NCBI GenBank assembly: GCA_030272155.1
Contig: CP126199.1
Span: 5,134,501 to 5,198,500 of the forward strand
Length of the DNA stretch: 64,000 nt
From: Tetradesmus obliquus
Lineage: Eukaryota; Chlorophyta; Chlorophyceae; Sphaeropleales; Scenedesmaceae
Reading direction: 5' to 3'
Shown: positions 45,724-57,601 of the stretch, one piece after another
Layout of the letters: each line of letters opens with the position of its first letter
Numbering within the stretch: position 1 is the first letter of the stretch
Notes under the pieces: model-generated
What the model was told of the DNA's origin: nothing
Database searches by the model: none
Seen by the model: the letters and a program-made list of their open reading frames with translations, nothing else
Position numbers and translations under genes: made by a program

Positions 45724-47410
45724 TTCAGCAGCGTGGCAGGCTGGCAGGTTCGGCTGCTGATTTGGCATGTATGTAGGCTGCAGTTTGTGATTATGTGACG
45801 TGGAGGTTGGATTATTTATTGGTTGTATTTCGGCGCAGGGGTCCTTGTGGGGGATGATGAAAAGCATGCAGCAGATACACGCATCAACACACCGTGGCGT
45901 TCAAGTCACAAACCTTGGAGTGTCGTTGCATACCTGTTGGCTTTGTTGTTTCTTGCTGGTTCACTCAGCGTGCATGGCAGGCAGGGTTGCTCTTGTATTG
46001 TTGGGTCGTGCTGCGTCCCACCTAGACTTGCAGTGCGCTGGAATAATGCCGGACTTGCCAACAGTTTCAGTGTGCATCACTTTGTGAATAAGCAGGGAGC
46101 CAGGGTGGCTTGGCAATCAGTAGCAGGAGGTGCTCTGAGTCAGTGATGTACAGCGCAGTGCTTGTCGTGAAGGCTGTCAGTGATGTACAGCGCAGTGCTT
46201 GTCGTGAAGGCTGTCTGTGAGAACTGTTGGAATCTGACGGCACATAGGCAGCAATGTTGTCGTCATTTTGGTGATGTACAGTGACAACAAGCTGCACTGC
46301 CCCTACCATGGCCGATGGTCCAGCGCTTTTAAACTTTGATGCATACTGCCGTGTGCATGTATGACACCAGCTGCTGTGCATAGTTGGCACTTGACATGGA
46401 ATGCACGCGGTTTGGCCTCCAGAGCTTGTTTTCATGCACAAATGAACGTACTGGGTTCGATGTACGGTATGCACGCAGGTACGTGTCCAACTCGGTGCAC
46501 AGTGGCACAATGCAGCATTTTGGCCCGCTGGGCACATCGACAAATCAAGTGCAGCTGCTGACTGTCATAGGCTGCCATGCTGCATGCATATTGCCGTTCT
46601 GAACGGCTAGAGCCTTGCACCATCAGTTGTTACTGCTGTTGACACTGTCCAGATTCTGCTACAAGTAACTTTACAAGTGCCAACCTTTGCTTTTGGCTGC
46701 TGTGCGCCTGGTGGTCGCGTGCATAGATAGCATTTCCGCACAGTTGCCGCCCCAGGAAATTCTTGTCCGTCCGAGCTGTCATGCTTATAAGGGTGCAATC
46801 GTGTTGAGAGGCTTCAGGAGATCAGCGTCATCATGTTGCCACTGGCGCCACAGCAGTTCAGCCACAGAAATGTTGCAACTTGCAAGGTGACTCAGCCTGA
46901 GGGGCGCGGGGCGCCCACCGAGCGAAAGAGGACAGCTGCACATAGCCTAAACAACAGAGGACGGAGCACCGCAGTGTTTGCTGTAGCCCCAAGCACAAAC
47001 AACAAAGTAAGCAGTCGACCTGACATCACCCTGCAGACCCCGCCGTCCAAGGCAAAATACAGCACTATGCAGATGGGATCCCGGTGCCACAGCACGTCAG
47101 ATGTATGAGATGGTGATGAACAGAGTGCGCAAGTTTTCAGCGCATACTGGCAGCACGCCGTAGACGCCGCAGTATCGGCGTTAACTGGATTAAATTCATA
47201 CTGTACATCTCATGTGTTGCCAAGTGCATCATACAGCAAACACTGTGCCATGGCATGCAATGCAAATGCCTGTGATGCTGGGTAAAAGTGTACTTCCAGA
47301 GCACCTGTACAGCACTGCTGAGGGTAGGAAGCATGCCTGCGCACTCAGCAGCAGCAATACTTTCTTAATGAGCGTTGCACCCCAAGCTGCTGCCGCGCCT
47401 CACGCACAGC
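45724..47410. other. Convergent intergenic region with a 37-bp tandem duplication
   Basis: About 1.7 kb between converging genes. No convincing exon. The only structure I see is the exact 37-base duplication at 46141-46214, listed separately. Confidence 0.45.
46141..46214. repeat. Exact 37-bp tandem duplication
   Basis: Two identical 37-base units (46141-46177 and 46178-46214) in intergenic sequence after the metalloprotease. No internal symmetry suggests a binding site. Confidence 0.95.
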
Positions 47411-48655
47411 TCACACCTCAAAATGCACAACGTGCTGCCGCTCCGGCATCACCTGCTGCTGCGGAGGCACATCCGCACTCACGCCGCCAGCCCAGTTACG
47501 CCCTGACCCCACCGCCGCCGCTGCTGCTGCTGCATCCGCACCGTTGCCAGTGCTCAGCGCAATGCTCCGCACGGCGCGCTGCTGCTTCAGCCGCCGCACC
47601 AGCCGCTTCAGCTGTGCCAGCTGGTTGTCAGGCACATGATCCAGAAACATGTTGCGGCTGACCACCACACCCCCAACAATGAGGCTCAAGCCATCAGTGA
47701 AGTGTGGCCGCAGGTGCAGCGCAATGCGCTTGCCGGCCATTGCAGATGGCGCGGCAGCCAGCGCTGCAGCAAGGCCGCGGCTGCCAGCACGCAGCATGCC
47801 AGCTGCTGTGCCTGCTGCTGCTGCTGCCGCCGCAGGACCAGAGTTGCCAGCAGGGGTCCCGCCAGTGCTGCTGACTGGGAGTGATAGTGACCGCGCCTGA
47901 GCATCAGCAGGCACAAGGCGTGCCGCGTCTGTCGCTGCTGCTGCTGCTGCGGGCGGCTTCAGGCGCTGCTTGGTCACCTTGTATCGCTCCAGCCAGATGA
48001 TCTCGCCAGGCGGCACAAACTCGCGCGCGATGCGCACCTGCAGGCAAGGCAGCAGCAGATGCTTGCTGAGTTTCTGGTGTGGGCGCCATTTCTTGCAAAA
48101 CTGCAGCTGCGCGATGCGTACCTGCAGGCAGCAACACAGCAATTGCAGATGCATGTTATGGGATGCAACACGTGGAACCGGCATAACACTGCAGCCAAAA
48201 CAGCTCCACAGCTGACGGACACACACACAAAGAGCCACACACCCAAACAATCACACGCAAAACCACAAAAGTTACACCGCCTTTACGCACCCTCAGCGGG
48301 TCCATGCAGCGCTCCTTCTCCACAGCCCGTCTGTAGTCGCGGTAGCGGCCTGCCTGCGCATCTGTGAGCTCCTCAGGCGGCGTCAGCACCTGGCCCTCCT
48401 CCCAGTCGATGCCCAGCGCGGCACCCAGCAGCAGCTTCAGCTTGGGCATCTGCAAAACACATGGACCACACATCGCGATATGTGATTTCAGCTAGAACCT
48501 GCCTCAGCCCATTGGTACTGCAGTGCAGGTGACAACAGCGTCAAGATGGTGCAACAGGCAGCCACTCGCACCTTGCAGCGCAGCGCGCACAGCATCATTT
48601 CGTCCCTCAGGCGCTCAATCGTCCACAGCGACATGCGCGGCACCATGTCCTGCAC

Positions 48656-48687
<32 letters not shown>

Positions 48688-50600
48688 CAGCAGACAGCAG
48701 ACAGCAACCAGCAGCGGTGAGCAGCACGCGTGCTGTCAGACAAACAAGCACAAAGTCGGTGCATCACATAGCACAGTGCAACAACAACCGCAACTTTGCG
48801 CAGGCAGCTGCTTGCAGAGCTCTTTTCCTGCAAGGCTAGCTAAGGGCCAGTTGCCAAGGAGGCCCGGCTGCTGAGCAGCTGCAGTAACATCAGCCAGGGT
48901 ACAGCATGGGCAAGTGCAGCCAGCCTTTTCCAGGGCGTGAGCCCAAAACAAGTTACCCCTTGTATGCTTGCACACCTTCGCGCTCACGAGGCTGTAGCAG
49001 ATATCCTTGAGGCTTGCAGCAGCAGCGGGGCTCATGAGGCCGCCCGGCGGCGCGAAGCACCACACGCGCACGCGCGGGAAGAGGCCGCGGTAGTGCAGCG
49101 CCAGCAGCGCAGCCACGCCGGCGCCTGCAGTGCATATGAGAGGGCAACAGAGCAGGGACACATCAGCCAGGTCATAGCTGCCGTTAACTAGAAAGGCAAA
49201 GTGGCTGCCAACACTGCATGGTAGTGCAATGCCAGCAGCACAGCCACGCCGGCACCTGCACAGCATGTAAGAGGGCAACAGAGCAGGAACATGTATGTAT
49301 AAACACTCGGACAGGTGGCGTTAAATACATTGGAGAGGCGAAAGCAGCTGCCAGAACTGGCGCAATCACGACAAGATGGCTCAGCGTAGCAGCAAGACAG
49401 CTTTGCGCACCAGCCAGCTGTTTGCACATAGGTTTACAAACACCAATACATGTGCTGGCTTGCAGGCCACGTGCATACCCCTCAGCACAGATGTTGTCAT
49501 CCTGTATCTTGTCAGGCTGTTAAAATTGGCGCCACGCGTGTGGCCTATTTGTGCACATCACTGGGGATGCTGTTTCAACATACGCAGCCATATTTTCGCC
49601 CACTGCACCAATACACACGAACTGCACAGGCGGAAGCAAGCAGATGTACATAGCCGTGGCAGGCATGATTTCATGCTCAACTTCAAAAAAAGAGCGCAAA
49701 GTCGCCAGCGGTCCCGCAGCAGCATGCAAGCAATGTTGAACCCACACCCCGGGGGCATGCAGTTCAATGGTGTTGAAATGGCCAGCATCAGCGCACCTAG
49801 GCTGTGCCCAGTCAGCACCAGTGTCCAGCCCCTGCAGTCCGGAAGCTCCCTCGCAGTCTGCTGCCCTGCTGCTGCTGCTGCATATACATGCCCGGCCGCT
49901 CGACCTCTGCTGCTGTCTGCAGCGCCCATGCTCTTGCCGCCAGGGCTATCAGTGCCCTGCTGCTGCCGGTGTGCAGGCTGTGCGCCCAGCAGCAGCTGCT
50001 CCAGCAGGCCGAGGCTGCGCAGGTCGTCTCTGATGGCTCGCGCACAGTTGAGGATGCCCTCGTGCGCAAACCTGTGCACGCACACAGCACACGTGCAACC
50101 ACACATTCTTGTGTTGATTCTGTCCGCCAAGAGGCTGATCACAACGCTACACCTCTTTAGCTGTTGCGTGCTCAAACGCGCGCTCACATGTTTGTGAACA
50201 CTGCGGAGAGTTGCACAGTTGACGGTTTCCTATCCTGGGCCTTTGCTTGCACCCCGCACATGCTGGTAGCAGTCAGCGCAGCTTCTGCACGATGCTGGTC
50301 TACTGAACAAGTTGCCGTGCCTCATCCTCACAGCAGCAACAAACACAGTCTGCCGCTGCTGCGTATGGTGCACTGTGACGACACAGGTTGCACCAAAAGC
50401 TTGTGTAGCAGCACACGTGAGCCAAGCACACCTCGCGGCGCCAGCTGCTGCTCACCATTGTGCTCCAGCAGCGCCAGTGTCAGGCGTTTCCTCCGCAGCG
50501 GCAGCCTGTGCCGCTGCTGCTGCGGCATCATCCTCTGCCTCAGCACTTGCTGCTGCCACTGCCGCCTCTGCTGCTGCAAGCGAAGCCATCACCTCCACGC

Positions 50601-50634
<34 letters not shown>

Positions 50635-51232
50635 GGGCATGTCTGTTGACAGCTGCTGGCCTGGCTTGCGCAGCCCACCAGCCAGCCCACCCTGTTCCAA
50701 GTCACCGGAGGCAAGGCCAGCTGCTGAGTCATCTACCTGAGCAGTGCAGCTCTGCAGCGATGGCAGCCAGCTGTCGAGAGCAGCAGCAGCAGCAGCAGCA
50801 GCAGCTGCCGCTGCAGTGCTGATGTGCTCAGCATCTTGTGACACAAGCACTGAGGGAGGTGGCAGATCCACCACAGACTGTTGATACTGCGTGAATGGCG
50901 AGTGCAGGTCCCCACCCACATCTGCTGCTGCTGCTGCACGAGGGGAGGCTGCATTGTGTGTTACTGCTGCAGTGCTACTAGGCTGCATGTGGCAAGCTTT
51001 TGACAGCAGAGCCTCATCAGTTGGGCCCCCATCCTGCAGTGTGCCACCGGTATAGCCTGCAAAGCTGCCGTGCATGTGCTGCTGCCACTGCTGCCACTGC
51101 TCTTCCTGCTGCTGCTGCTGCTGCTGATTGTGCTGCTTGCGTCCTAGCAGGCCAAACTCAGACCAGGTGGCCCTCAGCTGGTTGTGATGAGGGCTGCTTG
51201 GCCGGCCACCTGCTTCAGTACTGCCCCGCAGC

Positions 51233-51263
<31 letters not shown>

Positions 51264-51303
51264 AAACAGAGCCTTGCAACTCCAAGCCCTGCTGACCTGG
51301 CAC

Positions 51304-51334
<31 letters not shown>

Positions 51335-52344
51335 CAGCGGCTAGTTTCCGCACATGAAACAGACACAGCCCTCTGCGGCAGCGGCCGCCCTGCTGTGCCG
51401 CTGCTGCTGCTGTGCAATTCGGCTGCAGCACCTGCTGCTGATACACTCACTGAACGCTCACCAGCAGGCACTGCTGTTAGTTGCTGCTGCTGCTGCCAGC
51501 TACGGTGGTCTGCAGCTGCAGCTGCAGCCGCAGGGTCCGTTGCCGAACACGTGACAGGAGCATACTTGTGCCCAGCCCTGGCCGCACCTAGCGCCCTATC
51601 AGCTGCTGTGGTCCGCTGCACTTGGCTCAGCTGCCGCAGCCCTGGCGGCTGGCTGTCAGAAACTTGGCTCCTGCTGCTTCTCCGAGGTGTGAAGTTAAAA
51701 CTGAAGCTTTCACCCAGCTGGGACCGTGAACTTGGCCGTGAACCTGGCTGGGAGTTTGGCTGTGAAGGCGGTCGTGCAGCAATGCTGCCCTGCCCTGCCA
51801 TGCTAGCATCTGAGCTGCCAGCTGCTGCTGCTGCTCCTGCAGCCGTGCTCCCTGCTGGGAGTTGGGAGCTTACAGTAGTTGGCAGCAGCGGCGGCTGAGC
51901 AGCTTTTGGCTTCCAGGACCGCCGCAGAGAGAGCAGCGGCCGCAGCAGCTGCCTGCCGCCGCCAGCAGCACTGCTGCCCTCTGCGCTTTGCAGCTCCTGC
52001 CGCTGTTGCTGTGCAACAGCCAGGTTGTGTGACACATGGTGCCACAGTGAAGAGGGCTGCTGGTACAGCTGTGGGCCCTGCTGCTTGGCTGCAGCCGCAG
52101 CAGCTATTGCCTGAGCTACAGGCACAGACGGCCGCTGCTGCAAGTCTCCTGCTGCTGCTGCTGCTGCTGCACCAGAAGTCTCAGGAGCCTGAACAGAGCC
52201 TGCTGCAGATTCACTGCTGCAGGCGTCAGCAGGCCGCGCTGCAGCTGCAGCAGCCGCTGCTGCTGCTGTTGCAAAAGGAGACGCCTTCTGAGAGCTGCTG
52301 CGAGACAATAGGCTGCTGGATGCTGGCAGCTGATCAGGCTTGCT

Positions 52345-52377
<33 letters not shown>

Positions 52378-55300
52378 GGAAGCAGGCACAGAGAGAAGCT
52401 CCGCTAGCGGTGCTCCAGCAGCAGCTGCTGGTGACGCATCAGCTGCGCCACCTGCTGCCTCTGATGCTTGCATGGTAGCTGTTGCTGCTGCTGCGGCTGG
52501 CTGCAGCAGCCAGTCTCCGTCCAGCGGGGCTGGGTCATACAGCACATCTGCACAAGCATTACAAAGCACATGCAGCCACAAATCGTCAAGTAACACTGCA
52601 GTTAGACAGGATTGTCACGGCTGCCGTGCACGTGTAGGAACAGAGATTCTTCCTCATTGACAAGCTGCCACAAATGGCGAGCACCACGCAGCGCACGCAA
52701 CCTAGAATACCGATGCGTTCACTACATGAGCCTCGAGGCAAACTCACCTGCAACGCAGTCCTCAAATGACAAGCTGCCGCGGACGGCCAGCACCACGCAG
52801 CGCACACATGCTAGATGCTAGGTAAAGACGCTATTGCTATGTTCACCATGAGGCAGACTCACCAGTCACGCAGTCCTCCACGCTCAGGCTGCCGCGTATG
52901 GCCAGCACCACGCAGCGCGCCGCCTCGTCCAGCGCCACGCTGTACGGCAGCAGCCCCTCCACCAGGTTGGCGTAGTTCACGTGCAGCAGCGCCGCCTCGG
53001 GGATGCGCGCCGTCTGCACGGCATAGCATTACAAGTATCGACGTCTCAAAAGAGTAATGCATTGATGAGGCATTACAGCAGAGAGCTTGCAAGGCAATTG
53101 CATGGCAGCAGCCCCTCCACCAGGTTGGCGCAGTTCACGTGCAGCAGCGCGGCCTCGGGGATGCGCGCCGTCTGCAGCAATGCAAGCACACACACAGAGT
53201 GCAGTAGAGCGCATTAGACAGATTGGCACAGAGCCTGTGCTGCTGGCACAGCAGCAGCCGCTTCAAGAGTAGGATGCGCGTAGCCTGAAGCACAGATTTC
53301 AGTCAAGAGACCATTGAAAGGCATGGCAGCAGCCCCTCCACCAGGTTGGATTACTTCACATGCAGCAGCGTGGCCTCGGAGATGCGCGCCGTCTGCACAG
53401 CACAGCATTGAATTTCAAACCCAATGGACAAACATGGCAGCACAGCCTCCTGCTTGGGCTGCAGAGACAGCAACCTAAGACAGGGCTGAGCACTTGCTAT
53501 GCAATGGCGGCACGTCAGTTTATTCAAACATTACACGAAGCGGTCCAGCCATTTTGTGCATGTTGAGGTTTGTGCACCAACGCCCTCACATAGCTATATA
53601 TGCCAGGGGACCTCAGCCACGCCCATTCACCTGTACAATGGCTTCTCGTGTCAGCCGCTGAGAGGCAGTCAGCGGCTCCATCTTGGGAACATGGCTGGGG
53701 CCCCACTCGCCACCAAAGCAGCCGCCACAGCAGCAGCTGCTGTCACCTCGCAGCGTGCCAACTGCAATGCCAGCTCCACGCACACCTTGTGTGCTACCAG
53801 CAGCAGCAGCATCTGGCTTGGCAAACGAGGGCGGCAACTTGGTGCTGGTGTTGCCGTCTGCGGCGCTGCTGCTGCTGCTGGTGAGCTGCTGCCTGGAGAG
53901 GGTGCTGCTGCCGGGGCGCATGCGTGTAGCCGGCGCTGCTGCTACTGGCGAGTCTGAGCCCATGCAGCTGCTGCTGCCATCTTCCACGTCCCAGCTGGCG
54001 CTGCTGTTGGCAGCCAGTGGGGCAGAGGCGCTCAGCTGCCTGCTGCACGGCTGCTGCTGACGCAGTTGCTGCCGCATGTTTTGTTGCTGGTCTCCAGGGC
54101 TGCTTGATGCACCTGCAGCGACGCTTGCGTGCCCAGCAGCACTGCCAGCAGCAGCTGTCCCATGCTGTGCACCTGTTTCCTCCTCACATGCCCCCTCCAC
54201 TGCTTCAGCCAGTGCCCTGGCACCTGACCCGGCAGCGACAGCAGCTGCAGCAGACCCCTGCTGCGCTGCCTTGCTGCCCGCCACCACACCACCCCCAGCA
54301 GATGCCACCTGCGCTGCTGCTGTGAGAGATCTGATCTCTGCTGCTGCACCTGCCTCACTTAGGCCATCCACCTCAGTGCCGAGGCTGGCGCTGCTGCTGG
54401 TCCTGCCATGTAGCTCGACGCCTCGCTGCATGCAGCGGTAGCAGCCGCCACAGCACAGCCGGCAGCAGCGCAGCGCCCTGCACGCGCAGCAGCAGCACGT
54501 ATTTTGTGTCGCTATGGGTGTCTGTCCGAGCCTGCTATGTGCCTGAACCAGCCTTCAAAGCAGGGTTTGATAGTGCAGCTGTAGTGTTATCAGCATTGCT
54601 AGCTGTGGTGTGCTTCACTGCAGGCAAAAGGCCTGCCAGGGACTGCGTACCTGTATCTGTGTGACCACAGGAACATGGGCCAGCCGTATATAGCGTTGGC
54701 ATACCTGCAAGCAAACAGCAGCAGAGCAAACTACTTGCATGCTCCTCCAGTGTCCAGCAGACACCACTGCAACAGCGTTACACGTGCATGCATGCCAAGC
54801 ACACAACATGCACCGCAACACAAGCATTCCGTATGACAACAGAACCCTGCAGATCAGCTCACCTATGCCAATGCAGTGCTTCTTCCAGCAGATCCAAGTC
54901 CACGCTGCTGCCATCAGACAGCACAGCAGCAGCACCAGCAGCAGCAGCTTCTGTGGCGTCCACACTAGCAGCCGGGTTTGGCCCTGCTGCGCTGCCTTCA
55001 CCTGCTGCGGCCGCTGCTGCTGCCTGCGGCTTAGCCTCCGATTCATCATCATCTGCTGCTGCAGCAGCAGCAGCTGCTTGTGACATGGTTGCTTGCTGCA
55101 GGGTTGGCAGGGGTGGTCTACCCCGGCTGCTTGCAGCAGCAGTGCTGGTGCTGCTGCTGCTGGCTGCTGCCGGCTGAGCCTGCCCCAACAGCTTGTGCTT
55201 ATGCTGCTGCTGCTTACCTAACCTAGAGCTGCTGCTGCCTTTCACATCTTGAAGTGGAGCTTCAGCATGTGCTCTAGCCGTGGTGCAGCTGTATGCTGCG

Positions 55301-56044
55301 GAGCCCCTGCTGCTGCCTGACCCAGTAGGACTCAGCAGAGGCACAGCAGATGGCGCAGCCACGCCACTCACGAGCGTCTCCAGCCCTGAAGCCTGGCTGT
55401 CATACTTTGAGCTCAAATCCAAAGCACCAGACCAGCTCTGTGCTCTGCGTGCAGACACATCCTGAGAGTGTGGTTGCGGCGCGAAGCCCTGGCTATGCTG
55501 CCTAGCCTTGCTAGCAGAGATAGCCAGGTTCAGTGCTGCCGTAGAACCCTGGCGGGAGCCGGGGTTCAGGCCGTACCCTGGGGCTAGTGCCATTGCTGAA
55601 GCCTGCCGCACTGCTTGTTCCCAAATGCTGCCGCCCGCACCGCTGCCGGCGCGAGGCACAGGGGCAGCCATCCTGCTGCTGGTGCTGCCAGCTGTTGCAC
55701 CATCGCTGCTTGCTCTCCTCAAGCTGCTGGCAAGGGACGTCGCTGCTGCCTGCTTTGACATCCCAAACATAGCAGCCAGCGCAGACCCTGGCCCTGATCC
55801 GCGGTCAACCTTGTTACTTTGACTGTTGATTTGACTGCTGGCAGCTGAAGAGGCAGCAGAAGCATCTGCAACACCCTGCTGCATTCCTTCTTCCTGCTCA
55901 AGTTCAAAGTCCAGCAGCAGCTTCAGCAGCTGCTGATGGCTCTTGCTTGTAGGCATGCCAGTTGCTGCTGCTGCATCCTGCTGCTGAAGCTGTCCCACCA
56001 AGTCAAGGCCTGCTGCTAAGCCGCCAGCCTGGTTGCCAAATCTC

Positions 56045-56083
<39 letters not shown>

Positions 56084-57601
56084 CCGACGTCTGCGCTGCT
56101 GTGTGCTCCTGCTCCGCTGCCGCCCAGTGCCGCTGCCTCTGCTGTCTGCAGGATTGCCAGCGCGTGCTCATACCCCTGCTGCTTGCCTTGGCCAAACAAG
56201 CCCGCGCCTGCTGCTGCTATCAGTGCATGGCTGTGGCTGGCGCCGCCTGGGCGGTGTGCGCGGCTGCGATGTGTTATGCCGACTAGTGTTATGGCTGCCA
56301 CTATGTCAGTGAATGAGAAGTTCAATGGGTAAAACACATCACCAAACACCTTTGCCAGGCGCAGCACAGTGGGTGTTGCTGTGTTGGAGGAGCCGTCTGC
56401 TCGATCCTGGGCGCCCAGGGAGCGCCAGCAGCACAGCACGTAGCTAAGGCAGTGCACCCTGAAAAGGCAGGAGCGCAGCAAAGCCACATTGCCAGCAGAC
56501 GGCAGCAAGTAAACGCTAGTCAAGCTCCCGCACGCATGCTGGCAGCTAGAAGAGATAAATTGGAGGGCACAGGCTGCAAGCCAAACAAAATCATGGGCAG
56601 CAGCAAGGAGGTTAGTGATGGTCATCGCCCAGCAAGCAGCCAATTGTAACAGCAACAGAACTTGGCTGTCACAGCTGTATGCTGCGGCCCCGCCCTGCTT
56701 CCCACCTGTCAACCCATGCATCCAAGCTCCTGTCAGGGTACAGGTTATACAGCAGCACCAGCAGGCCTCCTACAACCGCCAGCATGGCCCAGGTGGTGAA
56801 GATGAACCAGCGGTGCACTGCAAGGTCAGGCACTGCAGTCCTGCAAGCAGCAGGAGCAGCAGCAGGGCAGCAGGAGTGTGACAGATATGCTCCCTATGCT
56901 GTTTGCTGCGTCAATTGTTGCTCCTGCTGCTGTCCACACTCAAGTGTGAGAAGTCCACGGCAAAAACTAGCCAGATGCCAAACCTAGCCACATGCCAGTA
57001 TCTGCCAGCACATATGGCATTGCTGCAGCTGCGGCAGCCACGTGCCTGGCAAGCTCTTCTGGCAAATAGCACTTGTCCACGTCGCCCACCAAGCCCTCAA
57101 ACACGACTGTGGTATAGGTGAGTGCTGCTGCTTCCAAGCAGTACGCCGACAGCAGGCAGTACATGGCAGTGGGCACATTCTTCCGCTTGTGCTCTTCCAG
57201 CATGCCGCCTGCAGGACACGCAGGAACAATAATACATCTTGTACTGGTTGTCGAGATGTTATCGGCTATTGGCTTGCACGAGGTAGCTGGCCTGGAAGGC
57301 TGCTGTGAAAGTAGAACACAGACTCCTGTGCAAGTGCAAGTGCTGCGCAGCAACAGCGACGGCAGCAGTTGCTAGCGCAAACTTTGTTGTAGATGCCTCT
57401 CACCTCTCAGGGAGGCTGCTGTCACCCAGACCTGCAGTGCCGTAGTCAGCACAAAGCTGGCCAGCAGCCACAGGATGCTGCTGCTGGCCCACGACCTCTG
57501 CGGGCAATCATCTGGCAGGCCGATGGTGGCCACCTGTGCTGTGATGAGGACGCTCCAGGTGCCATGAAACAGGATGCCTGCAATGCCTGGCAGCGCCAGG
57601 T
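47411..57601 (-). CDS. Diacylglycerol-lipase-type (sn1, class 3) membrane lipase, about 2,190 aa, first exon missing
   Basis: Exons in coding order: 57601-57404, 57208 to about 56990 (end uncertain), 56840-56706, 56458-54872, 54704-54651, 54477-53631, 53013-52863, 52547-50456, 50071-49797, 49124-48976, 48649-48572, 48449-48291, 48037-47411. The opening (DLALPGIAGILFHGTWSVL, then AASLRGGML) matches the start of animal DAGL. Several transmembrane segments follow (for example FIFTTWAMLAVVGGLLVLL), then AIYGWPMFLW and a Cys-rich stretch. The catalytic domain has VLAIRGSLSVEDCVTD, WFAHEGIL, TLVLTGHSLGAG (nucleophile Ser), APPGGLMS, KDMVPRMS (Asp) and FLDHVPDN (His). DAGL releases 2-monoacylglycerol from diacylglycerol at membranes. 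Two long Ala/Ser/Gln-rich inserts double the usual length; one, about 690 residues, splits the catalytic domain. The start codon should lie upstream of 57601; the open frame continues to 57827. Confidence 0.85.
49200..49295 (-). repeat. Exon echo: head of lipase exon 49124-48976
   Basis: Copy of the acceptor and the GAGVAALLALHY head, 130 bases upstream in coding direction, together with shared flanking intron sequence. Confidence 0.8.
52645..52808 (-). repeat. Exon echo array: tail of lipase exon 53013-52863
   Basis: Two copies of the segment encoding RCVVLAIRGSL, near 52741-52805 and 52649-52697, on the donor side of the exon. Confidence 0.75.
53095..53402 (-). repeat. Exon echo array: head of lipase exon 53013-52863
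   Basis: Two copies of the segment encoding TARIPEAALLHVN and its acceptor, near 53103-53176 and 53324-53396, on the acceptor side of the same exon. Confidence 0.85.

Noticed and set aside
45800-47110. Open frames after the metalloprotease as an extra small gene
   Set aside because: No recognisable domain, signal peptide or exon chain, and composition is unlike the nearby genes.
52340-52660. Plus-strand Ala/Ser-rich open frames antisense to the lipase
   Set aside because: CAG/CTG runs open all frames on both strands. The minus frame alone joins conserved lipase motifs in phase.
2583-53402. Echo copies as introner elements or a transposon family
   Set aside because: Copies in different genes share no sequence; each matches only its neighbouring exon. 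No terminal repeats or transposase were seen.
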